Position numbers and translations under genes: made by a program. A stretch of 39,271 bases of DNA, from NCBI RefSeq assembly GCF_025370755.1, contig NZ_JAMXFC010000004.1, positions 1-39,271 of the forward strand, written 5' to 3'. Source of the stretch: Laspinema sp. D2d (GTDB taxonomy: Bacteria > Cyanobacteriota > Cyanobacteriia > Cyanobacteriales > Laspinemataceae). The first letter of the stretch is position 1. The number at the start of each line of letters is the position of its first letter. Below the pieces are notes generated by a model that saw only the letters and a list, made by a program, of their open reading frames with translations, had not been told where the DNA came from and searched no databases. Below are positions 18,701 through 25,333 of the stretch, piece after piece.

Positions 18701-19094
18701 CATCCTGTCGATTATTGAGGACAAACAACGGGGATATCGGTTAGGCATCGATCGCTACTTAACCAAACCCATCGATACCGAAAAACTGTTTGAAAATATC
18801 GGGGCTTTACTGTCCAGGGGGGCCTCGAAAAAGAACGTGATCGTCGTTGATGAAGATGCCGGGGCCGTTAAAACCTTAGTCGATGTCCTAGAAGCGAAGG
18901 GATACAGCGTTGTCGAGGCAGCGACGGGTCAAGAGTGCATTGAAAAGGCAATGGCGATCGGACCTGATATGATTGTTCTCAATTCTGTGCTATCCGAGCA
19001 TCACGAAATCGTCAAAACCTTGCGATTTGAAAAAGGGCTGGAAAATGTCTTATTTCTCTTGCTAGATGATGAAGGTTCCGGTTCTATCGGGTAA
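12792..19094 (+). CDS. Second giant Ser/Thr kinase - ATPase - histidine kinase - receiver protein (tandem paralog)
   Basis: Protein of 2,100 residues, colinear with and clearly duplicated from the preceding gene. The Ser/Thr kinase has Lys35, HKDIKPQN (Asp127, Lys129, Asn132) and DFS at 146-148 instead of DFG. The ATPase has GYSGIGKSA (Lys332) and IFLDDLQWAD (Asp456-Asp457). A divergent helical region with a different insert follows, then GAF (about 1330-1490) and PAS (about 1495-1600). The histidine kinase has SHELRTP (His1629) and DTGIGIP (Asp1789). Receiver 1 is complete (Asp1899, phospho-Asp1943, Lys1992). Receiver 2 keeps the acidic pocket start (Asp2020) but has Asn2064 at the phospho-acceptor position and stops after the fourth strand. 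Conservation is highest in the catalytic parts and lowest in the helical region, suggesting different inputs and shared output. No clear ribosome-binding site precedes the ATG. Confidence 0.93.
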   Translation: MNIIGYELAEPMETGINTIIYRGYNATDGTTAIFKVLASPSPTIDDLIKFRNEYEICKNLEISGIVKPLALTDYQNSLALVLEDFGGQSLKKSMDEKPLTVAECLHLGIQLTTSLGQLHQHQIVHKDIKPQNLIVNPRTGEIKITDFSIAMRLSSESSWSQDTVLEGTLSYMSPEQTGRMNRAVDYRTDFYSLGVTFYEMLTGRLPFEAVDALELIYCHIAKIAVPPHQINPQIPQAVGDIVMKLMAKTAEDRYQTSEGLLFDLETCLTQLEAQGRIEPFPVGERDRASQLLIPQKLYGREKEVGTLMETFHRVAQGSSEMMLVSGYSGIGKSALVAEVHKPIVGARGHFISGKYDQYKRNIPYAGLIQAFSELIDRLLTETPDRITFWQQQLTEALGSNGQAIVEVIPKVEAIVGTQPPIAELGPLESQNRFNRVFQQFLQTFCKKEHPLVIFLDDLQWADTASLHLIYQLINDLDHQYFLLIGAYRDNEVNAVHPLIQTRDALESMGATVNQILLQPLEMVHVNALIADTLDEPERSRPLAELLYHKTQGNPFFLTQLLKTLWDEKLLSYEFSVGLWQWDIDRILAVGIADRNVVELMARNIQKLPESTQTILQLAACVGNTFTLEVLAIVSESSPMATAASLWSALKSGLILPLSSGYKIPLLIGDEPGEKFEFPTGVNLSDLLETQSISYKFLHDRVQQAAYSLIQEEHKKETHLKIGKLLLNNIPPEEREETIFALVNQLNYGCDLLKTSQEKDELAQLNAIAGNKAKSSTAYEAALRYLKVGIGLLAEDCWNSHYELTLSLYVSTLEAEYLNGNFEAAQTLADLILDRAKAVLDRVKVYEIQMQMYAAQHHISLAIETGLAALNLMEISLAAASVERSQSLELPDINGISELPEMTDPYELAVMRILMNLVAPALHSSQLELWFQLVLTALERCLEKGHSAIAAFTYSWYATLLCGSGDIERGYYAAQIAVKLLERFQGKTLKCQVYNMVFAFVQHWKQPVKVAVEALQEGLHSGLEVGDLEYASYCACKYCSYLFLSGESLETVARKQTPYIELLQKLKYEIALYDGSTWRQLVANLQGLAPDKYRLVGDIFNEDLILPKLKEANDGWSLFNVYLAKTILNFLLKQRQVALTYATLAAEYSGSVSGAFTMAVHNFYYSLVLLSVYPSASTEDQQKYLHQVECNQEKMRKWAELGPMNYQHKYELIEAEKARVLGQSLEAIDGYERAITGAKENGYLPEEALAYELASNFYRHRHQDKFADTYLNEAYGIYIKWGAKIKVDQLEAKYPQLKLRKPAVSQRGVAMAQMTTATTFGSSAALDLATVIKASQAISSELQIEKLVEKLMNILIENAGAQKGFLVLAEGDNLILAAEVGLDKKTQGVKLRFDALDSKADLPWSIIHYVRRTQTNVVLNDAIREGLFTNDRYVSTHQVKSLLCAPFVNQGKLVGIVYLENNLTRSAFTRDRLEVLRLLSGQAAISIDLARTVNQLQDTVAYLNAIVNNIADGLLVTDMRDRISRLNPALLEMFGLPTTELQGQDCQEGLSKELASLVSQSREHLTEVLSAEIPLTNNRVGKAVATSIVTESTGDEQGPSCIGTVTLIRDITTEKEVDRMKTDFISTVSHELRTPLTSVVGFAKIVNKKLQEKIVGALVDADKKTQRALQQVTDNIEIIISEGERLTNLINDVLDIAKMEAGKVEWQMQPISLSELMERAIASTSSLFQSTELQVQVEIEPELPQVSGDRDRLLQVLINLISNAVKFTDTGTVTLRATQNEDQVMVSIIDTGIGIPPEFQDTVFEKFKQVGDTLTDKPRGTGLGLPICKQIIEHHGGKIWVESTPGQGSIFSFSLPSLGSSITPELEKLNLDSFVKQLKERIVTTPKRESDSVKTILVVDDDTHIRSLLRQELESCGYQVREAQDGMEAIAEVKALKPDLILLDVMMPQISGFDVAAMLKHDPETMDIPIIILSIIEDKQRGYRLGIDRYLTKPIDTEKLFENIGALLSRGASKKNVIVVDEDAGAVKTLVDVLEAKGYSVVEAATGQECIEKAMAIGPDMIVLNSVLSEHHEIVKTLRFEKGLENVLFLLLDDEGSGSIG

Positions 19095-19153
19095 CTGCAC
19101 TGAGAAGAACACCCCGAAAAATCCCGCCATTCCGACAGGATAAAGTATCTTTA

Positions 19154-19183
19154 CTTCCGTTTGAATGGCGCAGTCTTCCGTTT
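19154..19183. promoter_or_regulatory. Direct repeat upstream of the receiver gene
   Basis: CTTCCGTTT occurs at 19154-19162 and again at 19175-19183, 21 bp apart (two helical turns), just before the GAGGAGG ribosome-binding site. Such spacing suits a response-regulator dimer on one DNA face; only the repeat is observed. Confidence 0.35.
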
Positions 19184-19202
19184 ACCGAATAGAGGAGGTT
19201 AT

Positions 19203-19583
19203 ATGGCGAAAAAAATCTTGATTGTGGATGATGAACCCCATATCCGCATTCTCATGGAACAAACCCTAGAAGAACTCGAAGATGAGGGGGTTGAATTGCT
19301 AACAGCCATCAATGGAGAAGATGCACTCAATACCATCAAAGCCGAAAAACCTGAATTAGTTTTTCTGGATGTTATGATGCCGAAAATGAGCGGCTTTGAA
19401 GTCTGTAATGCAGTCAAAAATGAGCTAGGCATCAAAGATGTTTATATTATCATGCTGACCGCAAAAGGTCAAGAATTTGATAAACAAAAAGGCAGTGAAT
19501 CAGGGGCTGATTTGTACATGACAAAACCTTTTGACCCCGATGAAGTCCTAGAAAAATCGATGGAAATTTTAGGAATCGATTAA
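19203..19583 (+). CDS. Single-domain response regulator (receiver only)
   Basis: CheY-like receiver protein of 126 residues that takes a phosphoryl group from a histidine kinase and has no output domain. The acidic pocket is Asp9-Asp10-Glu11 (VDDEPH), the phospho-acceptor is Asp56 (LDVMMPKMSG), Thr86 lies in MLTAKG and Lys108 in MTKPF. The ATG at 19203 is preferred over an upstream ATG at 19161 because GAGGAGG (about 19192-19198) sits just ahead of it and it yields the standard N-terminus MAKKILIVDDE. It lies 108 bp after the giant kinases on the same strand, so it is the likely shared phosphorelay target. A DNA-binding partner, if any, is not in view. Confidence 0.93.
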   Translation: MAKKILIVDDEPHIRILMEQTLEELEDEGVELLTAINGEDALNTIKAEKPELVFLDVMMPKMSGFEVCNAVKNELGIKDVYIIMLTAKGQEFDKQKGSESGADLYMTKPFDPDEVLEKSMEILGID

Positions 19584-19596
19584 ATACTACCGGGGA

Positions 19597-19618
19597 GGGG
19601 CGATTGACCAATCGTCCC
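19597..19618 (+). terminator. Hairpin after the receiver gene
   Basis: GGGGCGATTG pairs with CAATCGTCCC with one wobble, starting 13 bp after the stop codon. A second perfect hairpin TGGGAGCA-tct-TGCTCCCA follows at 19641-19659. Neither has a long T-run; together they probably end or process the transcript. Confidence 0.5.
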
Positions 19619-19682
19619 TAATAAGGATTTTCCCCGAGAGTGGGAGCATCTTGCTCCCAGCTATTACACAATATAGTTAACC

Positions 19683-20333
19683 ATGACTCAAGCATTATCT
19701 CAAACTTACATTTATTTACATGGATTCGCCTCGGGTCCCAACTCATTTAAGGCAAATTATTTGCGCGATCGCTTTGCAGAACTTGCCATTCCTCTAAAAA
19801 TTCCCAATCTCAATCAGGGAGATTTTTCTCATCTGACTCTGACTCGCCAACTGGAACAAGTAGCGAGGGAATTTCCCCTCGAACCAGCTACAGTTCCCCT
19901 AATTGGCTCAAGTTTTGGGGGACTGACTTCTGCCTGGTTAGCGCAACGATATCACCAGGTCGATCGCCTGGTTTTATTAGCCCCTGCTTTTGAATTTTTG
20001 AGTCATTGGATAGCAAGTTTAGGTCCGAAACGAATGGAACAGTGGCAAGAACAGGGGTATTTACCAATTTATCATTATGGAGAAAAGTGGGACATTCCCC
20101 TAAGTTATCAATTTATCACGGATGCTCAAGGTTACGTTGAAAATCAGTTGCAGCGACAGCTACCCACTTTGATTTTACATGGGGTTAAAGATGAGGTAAT
20201 TCCCGTTGAGGCAAGTCGTCGATTTGCTGCTTCTCGCCCTTGGGTGAAGATGGTAGAATTGGATAGTGATCATAGCTTGGGTAATATGATGCCGGAGATT
20301 TGGGAGGCAATTCGAGATTTTTGTGGGATTTGA
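19683..20333 (+). CDS. YqiA/UPF0227-type alpha/beta hydrolase (putative esterase)
   Basis: Soluble alpha/beta-hydrolase of 216 residues, of the YqiA/YcfP (UPF0227) esterase group. The oxyanion motif is YLHGFASGP (near residue 13). The nucleophile elbow is GSSFGG with Ser77. The acid is probably Asp170 in HGVKDEVIP, and the base is His197 in DSDHSLG, giving a complete Ser-Asp-His triad. Length is normal for the family. The natural substrate is unknown; E. coli YqiA hydrolyses short acyl esters. The gene follows the receiver gene by 99 bp containing two hairpins, so it is probably a separate unit. Its 3' end overlaps a convergent minus-strand frame (20175-20540). Confidence 0.85.
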   Translation: MTQALSQTYIYLHGFASGPNSFKANYLRDRFAELAIPLKIPNLNQGDFSHLTLTRQLEQVAREFPLEPATVPLIGSSFGGLTSAWLAQRYHQVDRLVLLAPAFEFLSHWIASLGPKRMEQWQEQGYLPIYHYGEKWDIPLSYQFITDAQGYVENQLQRQLPTLILHGVKDEVIPVEASRRFAASRPWVKMVELDSDHSLGNMMPEIWEAIRDFCGI

Positions 20334-20540
20334 TGGGGGTGGGAATGATTGAGGTTTGGAGGGGGAATTAAGAGAATCACTTCTATTAGGTGAAACTATC
20401 TTTTGCACCCGCCCTTTCTGAATCAGGTTTTTCAATAGGGGATTCAAGGCCTGAAAATTAATCTGAAAATGCTGTTCCAGTTGCGCCAGGGAGGGTTGCC
20501 CCGGTTGGGATAAATAGGTTTGAATTTCTGTTAATATCAT
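20175..20540 (-). CDS. FeoC-like winged-helix protein, possibly degenerate
   Basis: Frame of 121 residues whose first 45 or so (MILTEIQTYLSQ, SLAQLEQHFQIN, LLKNLIQKGRVQKI) match the pattern of the small FeoC-like winged-helix domain associated with ferrous-iron transport. Family members are usually about 75-90 residues and end in a Cys-rich loop. Here that part is replaced by a Ser/Pro/Asn-rich tail without the Cys cluster, and the last 53 codons overlap the convergent hydrolase gene. A frameshift or truncation after residue 50 is likely. No feoA or feoB is nearby. Confidence 0.45.
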   Translation of the reverse strand: MILTEIQTYLSQPGQPSLAQLEQHFQINFQALNPLLKNLIQKGRVQKIVSPNRSDSLNSPSKPQSFPPPSNPTKISNCLPNLRHHITQAMITIQFYHLHPRARSSKSTTCLNGNYLIFNPM

Positions 20541-21905
20541 TTTTTCTAACTCATCTGAAAGACAGAATGCCTAAGTTGAAAACCCTGAGCAATTTGATTA
20601 GAATTAAGGCAAAGACTTCTTCCAAAATTCTAAAAAGTCCCCCTTTCTAAGGGGGGTTGGGGGGATCAATCAGAAATTTGGATCCCGTGTCTACCGCCTA
20701 TTTCTGCTACCGATCGCCTTGATCCCTTCACTGGCAAAACAGGTCGAAAGAGTTTCATCAGGACAACCGTAGCAACCGCAAATAGCACTACCCTCACAAT
20801 CCACCCCAAGGAGGCGATCGCGTGTTGTGAGAAGGTGGAGATTTGATAGAACATCACGGCAGCAATGTGCGACACTCCCCCAGTTTCAACCGGGGATTTC
20901 TGAAATACCTAATTTAGGACTGATACTCTATACCAGCGGGTCCGGCGATCGCATGAGGGATAATGGGGTTCTTTTTGTTGGTATTTCTGTTTACCCTGAA
21001 CCCTTGGCCCATTTTATCTTAATTTATATAAAAAGATGCGAGTAGCCCCCTTTTGATTTAACGGCTTTATTCTCACCCTATATCCCTTTTTGTGGAAAAC
21101 TCCGCTTTTATTCAGCTTTTAGGTCTCTCTCATCCAAAACTCTCCGTATCTTCTGGATTCAGCCCTTGCGTATTTATACGGAGTTCTTTTACCAAGAATC
21201 TCCGTAATTCAGAGGTTTGCACTTTTTCCAACCCTAAGTTATTGTATAAGCATAATCAGGAGTGGGTAACCTGAGCAAAGTGGGGCGATCGCCACATAAA
21301 ATGTTTAACAATCAAGGAGGTTTTCCAGAGTGATTCAGTTAAAAAGTCAACTCTCAAGTTAGAACCTTAAAACCCGGTGATCCCCGGTTGAGTAAGAACA
21401 TAAAAAATCCCCAGAAGCACTTTAGGGACAGGATCCGCGAACCCATCCCTTAGATATCTCTACCTCATGGTAGATGCCAAAAGGAAATGAAGGCTTATTC
21501 GATTCAGAAGAATTGAGAAACTTGCGACGGTTTTGGTATTCTATCAAAACCATACCTAGAGAGTTAGGGATCCCTAATGTCAGGTAAAATAGAACGGGTG
21601 CATTGACAATCACTTCCTTAAAGAAATGGATAGAGTCCGGATAGGGTGGGGCTCTAAGCCTGAGTGTTGCTACCAATAGAAGATCTAGGGAATAGATATC
21701 GATTGCTGCTGAACTGACAGGCTGGTAGAACACTGCATGAGGATCCGCGAAAAATAGAAGGATTCCTCAAACGTAGGGGAAAGCTAAAGCTAGAGTAAAA
21801 CAAAGATTTTCCTTCAGAGTGTGAACTAAATTCCCCGGGAATGAGATCAAAAGAATAATTAAGAGTCCAATTTTTTATAAAATTAGATAGATAGAGGAAA
21901 CTCGG
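20541..21905. other. Long intergenic region with repeats and dyads
   Basis: About 1.36 kb without a convincing gene. Contents: a sequence agacttcttccaaaat (20613-20628) related to the MITE end at 33715-33730; a hairpin CCCCCTT-TCT-AAGGGGG (20639-20655); a weak frame of 69 codons (20666-20875, minus, GTG start) with one hydrophobic helix; two HIP1 sites; overlapping dyads at 21142-21206; a perfect 14-bp palindrome ttagggatccctaa (about 21565-21578); and an isolated AAGGAGG (21314-21320) ahead of a 10-codon GTG frame (21330-21362). The ribosome-binding site GAGGAAA of the next gene lies at about 21893. Confidence 0.55.
21142..21206 (+). promoter_or_regulatory. Overlapping alternative dyads
   Basis: ATACGGAG (21176-21183) can pair with CTCCGTAT upstream (21142-21149) or, through TACGGAG, with CTCCGTA downstream (21200-21206). 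The two pairings exclude each other, as in attenuators. No gene follows closely, so a role is speculative. Confidence 0.3.
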
Positions 21906-24314
21906 ATGAAAGGAAGCACTCAACTTTTTAAAATCAATCTCAGGCGGCTTCTGCTTAAATCAGAGGTTAGAGAGATTTTGGTCCCACTATTGACCGAAAT
22001 TCAGTGTCAAGGCTGCACGATATGGGATTTACAAGGACAGATTCCCCTAGGCCCCCAAACTGAGGACGAAAGAGAAAGCTATCCGATTGAGCTTTCTGGG
22101 GAAGTCTTGGGCTGGGTCCGAGGAGGGGAAGGAGCCAAATTGATCGCGACATTACTGACCTATTTTGCAAAAAAAGAGCAAGAGAAAAAGCAACTGGCTC
22201 ATGAAGCTTTAGAGAAGTATCGAGAAATTACCCTGCTGTACAATATTTCTCAAAAATTAACCGCCTGTTTAGATATCAAAGAAGTGGCTAAGGTCGTACT
22301 GGAGGAAGCCCAGCGGCTGATCAAGTCCAGTCAAGGGGCGATCGGATTACTCAATTCGAGTACCGGAGAACTCGAAACTTTAGCTCAGTTTGGACCTGGG
22401 GGAGAGGAACCACCCAAACTCAAGGTCATAGAGGGGATTGTCGGTCAAGTGATGGCCTCGGGAATTGGAGAAATTGTCAACGATGTCAGTCACGACCCCA
22501 GAAAAGCTGAGGATGAAATCCCGGTAAAATCCCTGATAGCGGTTCCCCTGAAGACGAAGGATCGCGCTATTGGGGTCATTTCGGTGAGTACCCTGGAGGC
22601 GCATAGTTATGCGGCGGGGGATCTAAAATTATTAACCATGCTGGCCTCTCAAGCTGCCTCCGCCCTAGAAAATGCTATCCTCCACGAATCGAAGTTAGAA
22701 GAAAGTCGCCGGGAGGCATTGTTATTTCGGTTAGGAAGTCAGATTCGGTACTCCTTAGATTTGGATACGATTTTAGAGACAGCAGTAAGCGAGATTCGCA
22801 GTCTTTTGGATATCGATCGCTGCTTTTTTATGTGGTATCGTCCCCATGCCGCCATCCCAGCCTGGGAAGTGGTTAAAGAAGCCCGCACTAGGAAATGTGA
22901 GAGTCTGCTGGGGTACTATTGTGCCGACGAAATTGGATCGTTGGGGGAACAGTTGATTGACCGAGAAACGGTCAGAGTGGATCAGGTGGAAAATGCTAGG
23001 GATTCTCAAATGCGCCAATTTTGTGCGCAGGGAGAATTGAATTCGATTGTGGCTTTACCGATCCAGACGCGATCGGGGGAAATTGGAGCGATCGCCGCTG
23101 GGAGTTGCGGGATCACCCGACCTTGGAGCGATCGCGAGGTCGAACTGTTAGAAGCGGTAGCCAATCAACTAGCGATCGCGATCGAACACGCTGAAATGTA
23201 TGAAACCAGTCAGACTGTTGCCCTAGAAGCTCAAACCCAAGCCCAACAACTCCAATGCACTTTGGAAGAACTGCAACAGACTCAAACCCAATTGATTCAA
23301 AGTGAAAAAATGTCGGGCCTTGGGCAGATGGTAGCGGGGATTGCCCATGAGGTGAATAACCCCGTTAACTTTATTCATGGCAATCTGGAATATGCTAACC
23401 AATATAGTGACGCTTTACTCAGTCTGATTGATCTGTATCAACAGCATTATCCTGAGCCAGAAGCGCCGATTCTCGAACGTATCGAAGCCATTGAGCTTGA
23501 CTTTATCCGGTCAGATTTTCCCAGCTTACTCTCTTCAATGCTCCTGGGAACCGAACGAATTCATGAAATCGTGCAGAGTCTGCGAAATTTTTCTCGACTT
23601 GATGAAGCGCAGATGAAACCTGTGGATATTCATGAAGGCATTGACAGTACGCTCTTGATTTTACAACATCGCTTAAAGCCTAGCTTGGGAGCATTTCCTA
23701 TTGAAATTGTTAAAGACTATAATGATCTGCCTCCAATAGAATGCTATGCTTCTTCCCTCAATCAGGTGTTTATGAATATTCTGAGCAACGCGATTGATGC
23801 GGTGGAAGAAAGGCGGGACAAAGGAGGGAAAATAGAGATTAGGACGGAACTGATCACGGGAGACTGGAAACGGGCGATCGCGAACCGGGGCCTGGAACAG
23901 CCGACACTGGAGCAAATCCGAGATTTATCGAAGGGCGATCGCTACTCAGCTTTGAAATCCTGCGCTTGTATTACCCCCCATCTCTCTGAGGTTTGTGCAG
24001 CGATGCCGGGAACCCTTCACCCTCCCACCTTCGTGATCATTCGGATTCGGGATAATGGGTCCGGAATCCCCGAACACTTACAAAAGCAATTATTTGACCC
24101 CTTCTTTACCACCAAACCTGTGGGTAAAGGGACTGGACTGGGATTGTCAATTAGTTACCAGATCGTCGTTGAAAAGCATGGGGGACAGCTACTCTGTTTC
24201 TCCGAACCCGAAGAAGGCACAGAATTCGCCATCATTATTCCCCTCAAACAACCCGTTGAAGTCCAGACTGAGGACGTTCTAAACTGTTTGCCGAGTTGGG
24301 TACTCAGTTCATAG
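21906..24314 (+). CDS. GAF-GAF sensor histidine kinase (paralog of the kinase at 3614)
   Basis: Soluble sensor kinase of 802 residues with the same layout as the 3614-6043 protein. An N-terminal domain of about 95 residues carries YPIELSGEVLGWVRGGE. GAF 1 is about 100-250 (KYREITLLYNISQKL) and GAF 2 about 260-440 (RREALLFRLGSQIRYSLDL). A coiled coil precedes the H-box GLGQMVAGIAHEVNNP with His481. The ATPase domain has Asn624, DNGSGIP (Asp716), DPFFTTK and GKGTGLGLSISY (from 740). A longer, Cys-containing insert lies between the N and G1 boxes (about 655-705) and is absent from the paralog. Start is supported by GAGGAAA upstream of ATG. The shared N-terminal module suggests related signals for both kinases. 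Confidence 0.92.
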   Translation: MKGSTQLFKINLRRLLLKSEVREILVPLLTEIQCQGCTIWDLQGQIPLGPQTEDERESYPIELSGEVLGWVRGGEGAKLIATLLTYFAKKEQEKKQLAHEALEKYREITLLYNISQKLTACLDIKEVAKVVLEEAQRLIKSSQGAIGLLNSSTGELETLAQFGPGGEEPPKLKVIEGIVGQVMASGIGEIVNDVSHDPRKAEDEIPVKSLIAVPLKTKDRAIGVISVSTLEAHSYAAGDLKLLTMLASQAASALENAILHESKLEESRREALLFRLGSQIRYSLDLDTILETAVSEIRSLLDIDRCFFMWYRPHAAIPAWEVVKEARTRKCESLLGYYCADEIGSLGEQLIDRETVRVDQVENARDSQMRQFCAQGELNSIVALPIQTRSGEIGAIAAGSCGITRPWSDREVELLEAVANQLAIAIEHAEMYETSQTVALEAQTQAQQLQCTLEELQQTQTQLIQSEKMSGLGQMVAGIAHEVNNPVNFIHGNLEYANQYSDALLSLIDLYQQHYPEPEAPILERIEAIELDFIRSDFPSLLSSMLLGTERIHEIVQSLRNFSRLDEAQMKPVDIHEGIDSTLLILQHRLKPSLGAFPIEIVKDYNDLPPIECYASSLNQVFMNILSNAIDAVEERRDKGGKIEIRTELITGDWKRAIANRGLEQPTLEQIRDLSKGDRYSALKSCACITPHLSEVCAAMPGTLHPPTFVIIRIRDNGSGIPEHLQKQLFDPFFTTKPVGKGTGLGLSISYQIVVEKHGGQLLCFSEPEEGTEFAIIIPLKQPVEVQTEDVLNCLPSWVLSS

Positions 24315-24425
24315 TGTTGTAAATTAGGGTCGAGGGGTTAGGTATCTAGCAGTTTTGTGGGATTGAGAGACCAAAATTTCCCCTCTTCCCCTCGGGGTTC
24401 TGTGTCAGATCGCGTTTGATAAGGG

Positions 24426-24468
24426 TGTGAGGAGTTGGGGCCAACGGCGATCCGTTCAGAAGCCGTTG
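24426..24468 (-). ncRNA. Yfr1-like motif with upstream hairpin
   Basis: The minus strand reads ACTCCTCACAC at 24436-24426, identical to the ultraconserved 11-nt core of the cyanobacterial regulatory RNA Yfr1. Just upstream is a perfect 7-bp stem CAACGGC/GCCGTTG (24442-24468), as Yfr1 has before its unpaired core. The expected downstream terminator hairpin is weak: ACCCCGAGGGG then AAATTTT, 26-40 nt further on. The hairpin starts right after the stop codon of the secreted-protein gene, so it may instead belong to that mRNA's 3' end. Confidence 0.4.
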
Positions 24469-24469
24469 C

Positions 24470-24958
24470 TTATTTGAGGGTTTTAGCAGAGCGAGTGGGG
24501 AGAAAATCACTGGGCTGGGCACGAAGATTTTGATAGAGTTCAAGGACCTGCTGAGTATAGTCACCAAACTCACCGCGATCGTACAAGTTCCCATCACCCG
24601 AAACCCACCAAGCCGCCGCACGACGAACGGCAATATCTTCATCGTTGCCACTGCGCGGATACTCAGCCCGCAAGACGTCCTCCATCACGCAGACTAAAAT
24701 ATTTTGCGCCTTCATGCGATCGGCATTAAATTGTTCCGGGGTTAATTCCTCCCCAATACAGAGCGTTGACCACCTACTAATATTTGCCGGTTTGATATTC
24801 CAGGCATTCTCAACGTCATCATCCCTCCCCGATGAATTGGATGTGACCAAGCGCAGTGCTTCCACCAACGCCACCACTTGGGACTCGGAAATTTGTCCCC
24901 ATACTGGAAATGCCCATAATACAAAGCTGGCTAACAGTCCACCCAGCAAAATCCGCAT
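24470..24958 (-). CDS. Secreted protein of unknown function
   Basis: Protein of 162 residues with a signal peptide (about 1-21, MRILLGGLLASFVLWAFPVWG, cleavage before QISE). The mature part is mainly helical, with CIGEELTPEQFNADRMKAQ, two Cys (CIGEE and LVCVMED) and a Trp-rich segment AAAWWVSGDGNLYD. I do not recognise a named family; it looks like a conserved cyanobacterial periplasmic protein. The start is well supported by AGAGGAG ahead of ATG. It is convergent with the histidine kinase gene and is followed at once by the hairpin of the Yfr1-like element. Confidence 0.75.
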   Translation of the reverse strand: MRILLGGLLASFVLWAFPVWGQISESQVVALVEALRLVTSNSSGRDDDVENAWNIKPANISRWSTLCIGEELTPEQFNADRMKAQNILVCVMEDVLRAEYPRSGNDEDIAVRRAAAWWVSGDGNLYDRGEFGDYTQQVLELYQNLRAQPSDFLPTRSAKTLK

Positions 24959-25333
24959 AATTCTCCTCTAAAAGTCCGCCCATTGATTTTGACTTATACT
25001 GGGCCAACTGTCCATCTTTATTGTAAAAATTATAAGAAGGGAACAATAGAAAAACTTTTTTGTCTTTACTTGGTTCATCGGCTGCCATCTGACCCGCATC
25101 AAATACAGCCTTAACGGTATTCTCGAACCTCACTTTTTGTTTAAGTCTAGCCTTTTTAAAACTGCCGTTAATCCCACTCTGGCCCATCCCTAAAAAGGCT
25201 ATGGGCATTGTTATGGACGGATTGGGGATTTAGGTTGCAGAATCCCTGCGGATTTTAGAGTGTTTAAGAACAAGTGAGGTGGAGAGGTCAAAGGGTTCAC
25301 TTAATTCCTGCACCTGCCGCATCAATCCAGCCC
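24959..25333. other. Region between secreted protein and creatininase genes
   Basis: A minus-strand frame from ATG 25208 reads protein-like for about 75 codons (FENTVKAVFDAG, KDKKVFLLFPSYNFYNKDG, MGGLLEENYAD) and then runs through the secreted-protein start in another frame to 24819. It has no good ribosome-binding site and its last 140 bp overlap a well-supported gene. It may be a small gene, or the remnant of one, whose end was lost. Otherwise nothing is seen. Confidence 0.35.

Noticed and set aside
21330-21362. 10-codon GTG frame after a perfect AAGGAGG
   Set aside because: A good ribosome-binding site alone is weak evidence; no gene follows within 500 bp, so a leader-peptide role is unlikely.
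21422-21733. Open frame of 103 codons, minus strand
   Set aside because: No recognisable domain, no ribosome-binding site and unconvincing composition; the surrounding DNA is repeat-rich.
24819-25208. 129-codon frame overlapping the secreted-protein gene
   Set aside because: The first 75 codons look protein-like, but the rest overlaps a well-supported gene in another frame and there is no ribosome-binding site; kept only as a possible remnant.
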